A stretch of DNA of 64,000 bases, taken from a virus. A program made the translations under genes and the position numbers. The stretch lies in IMG/VR virus record IMGVR_UViG_3300021136_000003, positions 57,110 through 121,109 of that record; one strand, given 5' to 3'. The notes beneath the pieces are model-generated. The model saw only the letters and a list, made by a program, of their open reading frames with translations. It had not been told where the DNA came from and made no database searches. Shown here in pieces: positions 51,793 through 58,767 of this stretch (the stretch's first letter is position 1; every line of letters starts with the position of its first letter).

Positions 51793-52354
51793 ATATTATG
51801 TGATTACCTATAGCGGAGTAGTGGTTGAAATATCCTGGGTTATCCCGGTGCACCTCAGCAAAATTCAGCATATCTTTAAACTGGTAAAGGTTACTCCATT
51901 CTGAATTAACCACGTGAATAATTTTCGGATAGATCACATTGGTTATTGAACATATCTTTTCACACAATAAGGTGTGCATAAACACAGCAGATTCCATGTC
52001 GAAATAATTCTCGAAATAATCAACGATAGGAAGTAGATTTTTGAATTTTTTGCTATGTTCTTTTATATCAGCATATATTAGGTCGCTGCTATGATGAAGC
52101 GAATCTGTCTTATGCACCGGATGTTCCCTCACCACCAATCGAAGGGGGCTTGTGTGTGATATTATCACATGGGAGAAGGCGGTAATATCAACTGACGTAA
52201 TTTGTTTAAAGATTTTATACTCGCTGCACCCAGCTTGCGCTAGATTGGTAACGCTAAAATCTTTCGCTAACAAATTGGGCCAGCCGATGCCTGCTCTCTT
52301 TACTGTCCAGTCCGCAGCAAAACTATCTCCGCATATTAATATGTTATGTGCCAT
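51767..52354 (-). CDS. SGNH/GDSL-family hydrolase, copy 1
   Basis: The start at 52354 (MAHNILICGDSFAADW) is chosen over 52393, whose first 13 residues overlap the duplicated gp13 start. The GDSF nucleophile motif opens the protein, THVIISHTSPL-like block III follows (FSHVIISHTSPLR), and the C terminus NPGYFNHYSAIGNHIIYDII supplies the catalytic His. It is diverged from copy 2, so the pair is not a recent tandem duplication. An AATAAATA octamer lies 4 bases before the ATG without a ribosome site. Confidence 0.72.
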   Translation of the reverse strand: MAHNILICGDSFAADWTVKRAGIGWPNLLAKDFSVTNLAQAGCSEYKIFKQITSVDITAFSHVIISHTSPLRLVVREHPVHKTDSLHHSSDLIYADIKEHSKKFKNLLPIVDYFENYFDMESAVFMHTLLCEKICSITNVIYPKIIHVVNSEWSNLYQFKDMLNFAEVHRDNPGYFNHYSAIGNHIIYDIIKQHL

Positions 52355-52358
52355 AACA

Positions 52359-52366
52359 TATTTATT
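52359..52366 (-). promoter_or_regulatory. AATAAATA octamer 4 bases before an ATG
   Basis: It precedes the SGNH copy 1 ATG with TGTT between. It lies just past the duplicated gp13 start fragment. Confidence 0.42.
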
Positions 52367-52382
52367 ACGAAAAAAGGTCCAG

Positions 52383-52418
52383 TTAAATAACACCTTTTAA
52401 AGTGAGTCCTGTTGCCAT
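52383..52418 (-). pseudogene. Vestigial gp13 start (11-codon remnant)
   Basis: The frame reads MATGLTLKGVI then stop; the first seven codons match the real gp13 start at 51127 and the ribosome-site region (AAGGAAAATACT) matches too. The similarity covers about 52396-52431 against 51106-51140. It indicates that the SGNH cassette was placed between a gp13 start and a second copy of it. Confidence 0.75.
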
Positions 52419-52431
52419 AGTATTTTCCTTG

Positions 52432-52961
52432 ATTTTTCATCCCGGATCTATTCATTTATTCACGCATCTTAACACAGACCCTACGGGTCTTTAACCCTTC
52501 GCTTTTTCGCTCGGGTCTTTTTAATGATATCTTAAACGGGGACTTCACATCTATTCTTAGGCATGGCGAGTAGATATAAATCCACTACGCCATAGGTCTA
52601 TTCTTGAGGCCCGAAGGTGCGACGATGAATTCAAATATTATAGTGGAGGATTGTCTATGTCTCACTAACCATTTCTGGGATTTGCTGTATTCGCTGTTAT
52701 GTTGAACCGTGGTTCATCGAGGAGATTCAACCAGCCCACGCCCTCTACCGCAATTACTCTGGCGTGACAAACTTTTCGTAGATTACTCTATCACAACCGT
52801 TAAGGTATAGGAAACGTGAACTGCTGTGAGCAGGCGTTTAGGCATCCCGAAGGGTAGTCCTATAAATTTAGCGTTGGCGCGCTTCTACCGTCACACCATG
52901 GGTTGAGGACGAGGTTGTAGGACACTTCGAGGTGTGCCGACCTATTGCCAAGTTATTACTG
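52432..52961 (-). ncRNA. Candidate large structured noncoding RNA (strand inferred)
   Basis: This 530-base stretch holds no credible ORF but many perfect helices: TATAGG/CCTATA (52806-52811 with 52859-52864) enclosing AAACG/CGTTT (52812-52816, 52835-52839) with CTGCT/AGCAG inside and a CCC/GGG hairpin, i.e. a three-way junction; CACGCC/GGCGTG (52737-52742, 52761-52766); TAGTG/CACTA (52641-52645, 52663-52667); GTTGAA/TTCAAC (52701-52706, 52726-52731); AGGT/ACCT plus GGACAC/GTGTgCC near 52912-52943; and a 12-bp hairpin at 52563-52594. Two C(UUCG)G loops appear only when read on the minus strand, which favours that strand. No group I core, tRNA or tmRNA motif was found. Confidence 0.55.
52476..52522 (+). 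terminator. Paired hairpins with T run at the edge of the structured region
   Basis: GACCC (52477-52481) can pair with GGGTC at 52485-52489 or at 52513-52517, the latter followed by five T on the plus strand. It may be a terminator or a switching hairpin; its owner is unclear. Confidence 0.35.
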
Positions 52962-53180
52962 CTATTGCACTAACTTAAAGATCAGGAACAGATCCTTGAG
53001 GGGATGATTCCATGGATCCTTCACACCGAAAGCGATATGACCACCGCGAGTATCCATGTCGATAACATCCTTACCCTTAATAACGGTCGACTTGTCAATG
53101 CAGGTCAATTCAGTTCCGTCGGGGAGTTTGTTGTATTCTTCCTCATTGAAGAGGACAAGATCGTCATCCCATTTAATCAT
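52962..53180 (-). CDS. Small phage protein of unknown function
   Basis: The 72-residue acidic protein (MIKWDDDLVLFNEEEYNKL ... LFLIFKLVQ) is probably a small beta-rich fold. It starts one base into the stop region of the MazG-like gene and ends at the edge of the structured noncoding stretch. No family motif was recognised. Confidence 0.58.
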   Translation of the reverse strand: MIKWDDDLVLFNEEEYNKLPDGTELTCIDKSTVIKGKDVIDMDTRGGHIAFGVKDPWNHPLKDLFLIFKLVQ

Positions 53181-53611
53181 TAGATGTCGCCTTCTTTGCG
53201 AGTCTCGCTGGCAGCAGCGGAGAATGTTCCGCCCGGGTAGCGTGATTGTAGTTTTGAAACATTGAGAGCGATCACATCGTTAGGGTTAACGCCGAGTGCC
53301 CGACAAGTGTTGGTCCAGTACCAGATTACATCACCCAATTCTTTGACCAGATGAGCATGGACCTCTTCATTCAGTTCTTTGCCATGAAATAAAACCTTCT
53401 TGACAATCTCACTGAATTCACCGGCTTCGCCACACAAACCCATAGCACCAGTAATCAGCAAAGGCACATTCACATCGGGACCATACTTATCTTGATTGGC
53501 ATCATAATTCGCATCAACCCTGGATATTGAGTTGGTGAATGATGTTAGATCATTGCTTGCTTGGCTTGTAATAGCCTCGACAAATTCGGTATACTTATTC
53601 AGATCGATCAT
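53180..53611 (-). CDS. mazG: MazG-like nucleoside triphosphate pyrophosphohydrolase
   Basis: The 143-residue protein has GLCGEAGEFSEIVKK (EExxE-type metal site near residue 58), then HLVKELGDVIWYW with the ExxD half and NVSKLQSRYPGGTFS at the C terminus, the all-alpha NTP pyrophosphohydrolase fold. MazG-type genes are frequent in cyanophage-like T4 relatives. Proposed roles include degrading non-canonical dNTPs or altering (p)ppGpp-related nucleotides, though phage MazG prefers dGTP and dCTP where tested. It is compatible in theme with the MESH1-type domain at 8398-10815. Confidence 0.9.
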   Translation of the reverse strand: MIDLNKYTEFVEAITSQASNDLTSFTNSISRVDANYDANQDKYGPDVNVPLLITGAMGLCGEAGEFSEIVKKVLFHGKELNEEVHAHLVKELGDVIWYWTNTCRALGVNPNDVIALNVSKLQSRYPGGTFSAAASETRKEGDI

Positions 53612-53666
53612 ATTATTCCTAAAACTTGATTATACATAATCTTTTACAGGAAATCAATCAAAACGG

Positions 53667-53745
53667 AATAAATAAAAGTGAGAGTCGCGGCTGGCAGGCC
53701 CACCCTCTCTAACGCCGTGAAAGGGCATCAGCATGTGTATTTATT
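53667..53745 (+). promoter_or_regulatory. Structured HEG leader, copy B
   Basis: AATAAATA, the stem GAGAG/CTCTC (53680-53684 with 53705-53709), the hairpin GCC/GGC (53714-53716 with 53724-53726) with GAAAG in its loop, then the ATG at 53733 and TATTTAT complementary to the 5' end. Differs from copy A in loop sequence but keeps both stems. Confidence 0.75.
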
Positions 53746-54455
53746 GTGGAACAACTAAGTATCGTAAAATATACGAGAACCATATCGGTCCGATCCCAAA
53801 AGATGTAACCGGACGCACATATGACATTCATCATTTAGATGGTGATCGTACTAACAATGGCCCATCTAATTTAGCAGCCCTAAGTATCCAGGAGCATTAT
53901 GATATTCATTATAGGCAATCAGACTTCGGAGCATGTCTGCTTATAGGGCGCAAAATGACAATGCCTGCAGAAATATTATCTGAACTCAACCGGGCTAGAA
54001 ATTTACAACAAGTGATTAATGGTACACATCCATGGCAGACAAGACCGGATGGAACAAATGTACAAACTGATCGTGTAACGAAAGGAACACATCCATGGCA
54101 AACTAGACCGGACGGTAGTAATCATAATATTGATCGTGTACTGAATAAAACACACAATCTCCTTAAGAGGGAAGATGGTTCTAGTGTTAGTAAAACCAAA
54201 ACATTAATACCGGGATATGTCAATCCTTTTTCACGCAAACCGGATGGCACATCCCCTTTTGCTGGGCGAAGGCACCACAGTTATGATCACACAATATATG
54301 GTTTTAGGCATAAAGATACAGGAGAGGAAGTTTTTACAACTCGTCACGATTTTTATACCAGTCATAAATTGGAATCGCGCAACGTCAATAAGATGGTGCG
54401 CGGTGCCGTAAGGACAGTGAAGGGTTGGCAGTTGATTACGACGCCTTCAAAATAA
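53733..54455 (+). CDS. HNH homing endonuclease with internal WQTRPDG repeats
   Basis: The 240-residue protein starts CIYCGTTKYRKIYENH and has YDIHHLDGDRTNNGPSNL followed by LSIQEHYDIHY, a full HNH motif. The middle contains two copies of GTHPWQTRPDG followed by further xRxDG(S/T) variants, probably a DNA-contacting array. The C-terminal YDHTIYGFRHKDTGEE ... GAVRTVKGWQL is the module shared with the GIY-YIG proteins. The 3' end overlaps the convergent gene at 54436 by 20 bases. Its leader is copy B. Confidence 0.85.
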   Translation: MCIYCGTTKYRKIYENHIGPIPKDVTGRTYDIHHLDGDRTNNGPSNLAALSIQEHYDIHYRQSDFGACLLIGRKMTMPAEILSELNRARNLQQVINGTHPWQTRPDGTNVQTDRVTKGTHPWQTRPDGSNHNIDRVLNKTHNLLKREDGSSVSKTKTLIPGYVNPFSRKPDGTSPFAGRRHHSYDHTIYGFRHKDTGEEVFTTRHDFYTSHKLESRNVNKMVRGAVRTVKGWQLITTPSK

Positions 54456-55641
54456 TAGTCCGGTCGCTTGTTCGACCTTTGGGAATAGTTGCTACTGCCC
54501 GAATAGCCTCGAAAAACTTTCGTCCGGCCGGTTTGCCCAACTTCAGAAATTCCTTTAGTTGTTCTGCCGGTTTACGCAGTGTCTTTGTCTGGCTTTTTGC
54601 TGTGTCGAAGCCCAAAATAGTTGTGCCTTTGACAGTCATAGTTTTGCTATATTCATCGGCTACTAGGTATGTTAACTTCCGTAGTTGGGTATCATACAGA
54701 TACACTTCTTCGGCGTTATGTACCTTAATAGGACTGATACTGATCAAATCTACTTTTGTTGCCGGGTCATTGAACGCCTTCATATATTTCATTTTTGAGA
54801 CCGTTTTTTCCACCGGGCTCGCCTTACGAGCGCGCGGTGCTTTCGTTGTCTTTTTGAGACTGACATAACTATTGAGGTCATTGATGATTAACTCAATGAA
54901 TTTGATCGTATTCTTGACTTGTTGCTTGCTGTAATGACTGTACGCTTGAACCAATTGAGCGTCCTTGCCTTCGAGCAGTTCATTCATTTCAGCAAGTTTC
55001 TTGTTCCAGACTTCACGGAGCATGGATATGTGTTGAACCATGACATTCTTCTTAGCCACTTCATCCATTGGACGCAGCGAATGTTTTGTGGGTTGTCCTG
55101 CTGTGAGGTAGTCATCAAACAGTCCCTCCAATTCACCTGCAGCCTCACGCGCCTTTTCACGCATTGTCTCCTGGATGTTTGTCTTAGCAGTTGCAGCCTG
55201 TTCAGGAGTCTTTGCCGCAGTTGTGAATTTGCTTGTCACCTTAACTTCGGGCTTGTTGATAGTCAACAGCAGCCTGGAGATTTCGTTTTCCAATGACAGC
55301 ATTTCATGCTCTGTCAGTTCAAGACCACGTAGGACCATGCGAGACAGCCATGCGAATGTGGGCAGTCGGAACTCGCCCTCATCGACTTTACGCATGACTT
55401 TGGCATCTGCTGTCCGTTCATGAATGTCAAGATAAGTTGCCAGCATATCGCGGGCATCTTTGCGAGTGTAGAAACGATGATACCATGCGAGACCGCGGGC
55501 AATCGCTGAGTTGCGATTCTCGGCTGCAGGTTGTTCGGCGAACAGAGGTTCGTCGCCGAGATATTTTTGATCAACATCACGCGGGTTCAGCGCCTTGACT
55601 TGACTGTGGTCTTCTGTCTTTTTGTGTTTACGAGTTGCCAT
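54436..55641 (-). CDS. Conserved phage protein, helical, unknown function
   Basis: The start at 55641 (MATRKHKKTEDHSQ) is chosen for its AAAGGAAA ribosome site; the frame extends to 55668. The 401-residue product is helix-rich with a Lys-rich central linker (KKTTKAPRARKAS) and an ordered C-terminal domain (VEKTVSKMKYMKAFNDPATK ... LREPAEQLKEF-like region, SQTKTLRKPAEQLKEFLKL). I recognise it as a recurrent unannotated protein of large phages. The last 20 bases overlap the convergent HNH gene. Confidence 0.6.
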   Translation of the reverse strand: MATRKHKKTEDHSQVKALNPRDVDQKYLGDEPLFAEQPAAENRNSAIARGLAWYHRFYTRKDARDMLATYLDIHERTADAKVMRKVDEGEFRLPTFAWLSRMVLRGLELTEHEMLSLENEISRLLLTINKPEVKVTSKFTTAAKTPEQAATAKTNIQETMREKAREAAGELEGLFDDYLTAGQPTKHSLRPMDEVAKKNVMVQHISMLREVWNKKLAEMNELLEGKDAQLVQAYSHYSKQQVKNTIKFIELIINDLNSYVSLKKTTKAPRARKASPVEKTVSKMKYMKAFNDPATKVDLISISPIKVHNAEEVYLYDTQLRKLTYLVADEYSKTMTVKGTTILGFDTAKSQTKTLRKPAEQLKEFLKLGKPAGRKFFEAIRAVATIPKGRTSDRTIILKAS

Positions 55642-55683
55642 TAGTTTTCCTTTGTGATATTGTAGCACTATTTAGATGAAGTG

Positions 55684-55773
55684 TCAACCGAACAAGATCA
55701 ACAGCATTGCAACGATAAATGCTAGTCCTGGATTACCTGTAAGAACTAGGATGATTACAGCAATCCACGCCAT
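55684..55773 (-). CDS. 29-residue membrane miniprotein
   Basis: A short frame (MAWIAVIILVLTGNPGLAFI and a further hydrophobic half) starts at the ATG ending at 55773 and overlaps the TAA of the upstream gene (TAATG), so translation can be coupled. It is almost wholly hydrophobic, with one predicted membrane helix or hairpin. Such tiny phage membrane proteins can act in lysis timing or superinfection exclusion; nothing more can be said. Confidence 0.5.
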   Translation of the reverse strand: MAWIAVIILVLTGNPGLAFIVAMLLILFG

Positions 55774-56126
55774 TATGCCACCTTGCGAAAGTAAGAGTAG
55801 GGGAGACCGTGAGTGTAGCAGAGATATTCCCAATCACCGTCACAGGTGCTTGCTTCCATGATCCAGCGCAGGGCAACTTCGCGGGTCTTGGCACCTGAGT
55901 TGATCGTCTTGGTGACGAGCACCTCGAACGCCACGATAGCGTCTTGTTCCCGGCGGGCATCTTCTGCCATGGTGTTATCCAGAATCTTGAGCATATAGTC
56001 CCACTCATGTTGCTTGCCTTCGTCGGAAGCATGAGTCCAACCGTACCACCAAGACTGACTCGGGCGGAAGCCGAAAGCGTCTTTGTGAAGATCAGAAACG
56101 ATGTTTTCGTCAAAAGTGTAAGCCAT
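55773..56126 (-). CDS. Conserved phage protein, unknown function
   Basis: The 117-residue protein (YTFDENIVSDLHKDAFGFRP followed by WWYGWTHASDEGK) is helical with a Trp-rich patch. Similar sequences occur widely in phages as unnamed proteins, as I recall. It is the first gene of a leftward pair with the 29-residue membrane miniprotein. A good reading frame without internal breaks supports it. Confidence 0.62.
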   Translation of the reverse strand: MAYTFDENIVSDLHKDAFGFRPSQSWWYGWTHASDEGKQHEWDYMLKILDNTMAEDARREQDAIVAFEVLVTKTINSGAKTREVALRWIMEASTCDGDWEYLCYTHGLPYSYFRKVA

Positions 56127-56185
56127 TTGTTTCTCCGTTTTCAGTGTATGAGTGTATTATATACCCAAACTGATTTATTGTCAAC

Positions 56186-56374
56186 CTACGCCACTTTGCG
56201 ATACTCTGCCCTGAAATAGCACTCTGAGTCGCCGCCGAAGTATTCCTCGCAGAACTTTTTGGCCTCTTCCTCGTTGTCAAAAAATTTCTCACCCATCGGG
56301 CGCTGACCATAACCACGTTCGTGTTCAGTCATCGTCACTTTGAACAGGGGACCGTTTAGTTTAACTTCAGACAT
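56186..56374 (-). CDS. Small conserved phage protein
   Basis: The 62-residue product (MSEVKLNGPLFKVTMTEH ... CYFRAEYRKVA) is a compact alpha/beta protein with a charged helix (NEEEAKKFCEEYF). An AAGGAGTAGGAA ribosome region precedes the ATG. A different frame covers the same region but starts later and is poorer, so this one is preferred. Function unknown. Confidence 0.62.
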   Translation of the reverse strand: MSEVKLNGPLFKVTMTEHERGYGQRPMGEKFFDNEEEAKKFCEEYFGGDSECYFRAEYRKVA

Positions 56375-56431
56375 TTCCTACTCCTTCTTTCTACACTTTC
56401 AGTGTAACAGATTACGGGTTTATTGTCAAGT

Positions 56432-56439
56432 GATAAATA
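56432..56439 (+). promoter_or_regulatory. GATAAATA octamer 4 bases before the HEG ATG
   Basis: It precedes the ATG at 56444 with CTCT between; no ribosome site. The same spacing occurs at 6715 and 38497. Confidence 0.48.
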
Positions 56440-56443
56440 CTCT

Positions 56444-57106
56444 ATGCACATATTTGGCCGACAACACACCAAAGAAGGATTTTATGTATACGCCTATTTG
56501 CGAGAATCCGGCACGCCATACTATATCGGAAAGGGCATTGGCAAACGAGCAACCGAAAAGCACAGCATTCCGCTGCCAGCCGATAGAAACAGGATAATAG
56601 TCATCGCAACCGGACTAACTGAGTTATGGGCATATGCTCTGGAGCGAAGATTGATAAGATGGTATGGTAGAAAAGATAATCTCACTGGGATTCTGCACAA
56701 TAGAACTGATGGTGGAGAAGGTAAAGCAGGGTGTCCTTGGGATACAACCTTATATACATTTTTTCACTCTGATGGAAGAGTTGAGCATTGTACGAGATAT
56801 GACATGGTCAAAAAACATTCATTGAATATTTCTGGTGTTACGGGATTGGTTACTAATAAAGCAAAGACACATCGCGGATGGAGACTAACTCCAGAAAAAC
56901 AAAAATGGAATATTACCAGGTTTGGCGGGAACAATCCCAATTTCGATCTAACTATCTATTCTTTCGTTCACCAAAATGGTGAAAAGGAAAGTTGCACCCA
57001 ATCCGAACTCACTAAAAAATATAACCTCAACATTACAAGTATGAGCAGTGTCGTCAACCATAAACAACTTCGCGTCGGAGGATGGTGTTTACTAACAAAT
57101 ACATAA
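56444..57106 (+). CDS. GIY-YIG homing endonuclease with two copies of the C-terminal module
   Basis: The start is placed at the ATG at 56444 ([10 protein letters not shown]); a TTG at 56423 would extend it through the promoter. The core is [35 protein letters not shown] and NRTDGGEG. The rest consists of two tandem copies of the module otherwise found once in the 4722, 16950, 20143 and 53733 proteins: [13 protein letters not shown] ... HRGWRL and [13 protein letters not shown] ... VGGWCL. Its stop TAA lies within CATAAATA directly before gp14. Confidence 0.85.
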   Translation: MHIFGRQHTKEGFYVYAYLRESGTPYYIGKGIGKRATEKHSIPLPADRNRIIVIATGLTELWAYALERRLIRWYGRKDNLTGILHNRTDGGEGKAGCPWDTTLYTFFHSDGRVEHCTRYDMVKKHSLNISGVTGLVTNKAKTHRGWRLTPEKQKWNITRFGGNNPNFDLTIYSFVHQNGEKESCTQSELTKKYNLNITSMSSVVNHKQLRVGGWCLLTNT

Positions 57107-57110
57107 ATAT

Positions 57111-58757
57111 ATGCCACGATTGAGTCTGTACCATCCCACCAAAAGCAATGATTATCGATACTTTGATCGGGCCGTTGCCGAACAATTGACCGCAGGCGGA
57201 ACTGATCTGTATATTCATAAATATCTCGGACCGACAAATCAGGGTACATCGATTGATGCTACTCAACCACAATATGATTCACTGAATCCAATGAATATCC
57301 AGGACCTGTTATTTCAGGAAAACCGCGATAGGACATACGAACCGGACATCATCAGGCTGCGCGGTCAATATGGAGTACAGAATCTGGACTTCGACCTAAG
57401 TCAATTCGGTCTGTTCCTAAACAACGATATTTTATTCATCACCATTCATTATAACACGATGATTGAATTGGTCGGTCGGAAGCTGATGGTCGGTGATGTA
57501 CTGGAACTTCCTCATTTACTTGACTACAACCCGCTGAACGAAGTGATCCCGGTGTCGCTAAGACGATTCTATCAAGTCACTGACGGAAACTATGCCAGCG
57601 AAGGTTTCTCTCCTACTTGGTATCCGCATCTGTGGCGTGTCAAGTGCGAACCGTTAGTTAACAGTCAAGAGTTCAGTCAAATTCTTGCTCAACCCGCAAA
57701 CACTGACAACTATGTTGGTCAGTGGAATGCTACACAAACATATCCGGCAGGTTATGTCGTCACATTTGGCGACACTAACTACACCTCAACTCAAGAAGTT
57801 CCAGCTGGCACCATGCCACCTAACGCTACTTACTGGGCGCTGGATACACAACAGAATCTTAAAGATATTCTGTCAACGTACAATAAGAACATCGCCATCA
57901 ATGATGCTGTATTAGCTGAGGCAGCGCGACAACTACCTAAATCGGGATATGATAACACCAAGTTATACATCGTTCCTAAATACGGTCCAGAGTCCGACAA
58001 AGTTGGACAACCTGCTCCGCCTTATGACTTGACGATAACAAGTAGTGGACCACCTATTGTAGTCGGCACTGTGGTGCTGATGAAGTCACCTAAATACAGA
58101 AACGCCAGCCCAGCTATTCGTCTGCCGAAGAACACGGATATCACTGCATTCCTGCAGATGATCTTACAGTCAGTGACGCTACCTGCCAAGAAGATAGGCA
58201 GCGGATCGGGTCCGGTCACGGGTGAGAAAGTTCTGTCAGTATACTCATTGGGTTCCGGAGTCGGTCCTTACGGCACAGTAGATTCAATCGATGTGACTGC
58301 TGACTCTGACCTCATGTCACCAGGGTTTGACGGAACAATCACAGGAGCGATGGACTTCACGGCTGACGCAGACCCTGCATTCACTTACATTGCCAGATAC
58401 AGTCCGCTGTCGTTTAGCTACACAGCAGGATATCTGTCAGGATCAAGTGAAGCACCAAATGGTTTCCCAACTGGCGCTGGTATCACCTTCCCACTGGCAC
58501 CTCAGCTTGGTGACTACTTTCTTCGCACTGACTATCTGCCGCAGATGCTATTCAGATGGGACGGCCAATTGTGGGTCAGAATCTCAACTGATGTGCGAAC
58601 ATATACTGGCTTCACCCCAGCTGATACTTCATTGCTATCTGGATACATCAATAACTCAAATGAGACAGAACTTACAGATGGGACATTCGTTCCGCAGAAG
58701 CAAGCACTGTCAACTATTTTAAAACTGGCACCCGATCCGTTGCCACCTATACTTTAA
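57111..58757 (+). CDS. 14: Neck protein, T4 gp14-like, extended
   Basis: The 548-residue protein has TDLYIHKYLGPTNQG, IQDLLFQENRDRTYEPDI, FGLFLNNDILFITIHYN, VGRKLMVGDVLELPHL and EGFSPTWYPHLWRVKCEPLVN in its first 190 residues, the gp14 pattern of cyanophage-like phages. T4 gp14 is 256 residues; the second half here is an extra, beta-rich region including YPAGYVVTFGDTNYTSTQ, a carbohydrate-binding-like fold, perhaps decorating the neck. It lies directly upstream of gp15 with 10 bases between. Only one base separates the ATG from CATAAATA. Confidence 0.85.
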   Translation: MPRLSLYHPTKSNDYRYFDRAVAEQLTAGGTDLYIHKYLGPTNQGTSIDATQPQYDSLNPMNIQDLLFQENRDRTYEPDIIRLRGQYGVQNLDFDLSQFGLFLNNDILFITIHYNTMIELVGRKLMVGDVLELPHLLDYNPLNEVIPVSLRRFYQVTDGNYASEGFSPTWYPHLWRVKCEPLVNSQEFSQILAQPANTDNYVGQWNATQTYPAGYVVTFGDTNYTSTQEVPAGTMPPNATYWALDTQQNLKDILSTYNKNIAINDAVLAEAARQLPKSGYDNTKLYIVPKYGPESDKVGQPAPPYDLTITSSGPPIVVGTVVLMKSPKYRNASPAIRLPKNTDITAFLQMILQSVTLPAKKIGSGSGPVTGEKVLSVYSLGSGVGPYGTVDSIDVTADSDLMSPGFDGTITGAMDFTADADPAFTYIARYSPLSFSYTAGYLSGSSEAPNGFPTGAGITFPLAPQLGDYFLRTDYLPQMLFRWDGQLWVRISTDVRTYTGFTPADTSLLSGYINNSNETELTDGTFVPQKQALSTILKLAPDPLPPIL

Positions 58758-58767
58758 AGGATTTATT

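Noticed and set aside
51145-52354. Recent tandem duplication of SGNH genes
   Set aside because: Sequences differ throughout, including the nucleophile block (GAS versus GDS), so they are distant paralogues or independent acquisitions.
52432-52961. Group I intron, tRNA or tmRNA in the gene-free stretch
   Set aside because: No recognisable P7/P3 group I core, no tRNA T-loop with acceptor pairing and no tmRNA tag frame could be found; flanking genes are not split.
56110-56316. Alternative small gene overlapping 56186-56374
   Set aside because: It is in another frame with poorer composition and lacks the strong ribosome site of the chosen gene.
56423-56443. TTG start for the GIY-YIG gene at 56444
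   Set aside because: The extension reads through the late promoter octamer and adds nothing resembling the family N terminus.
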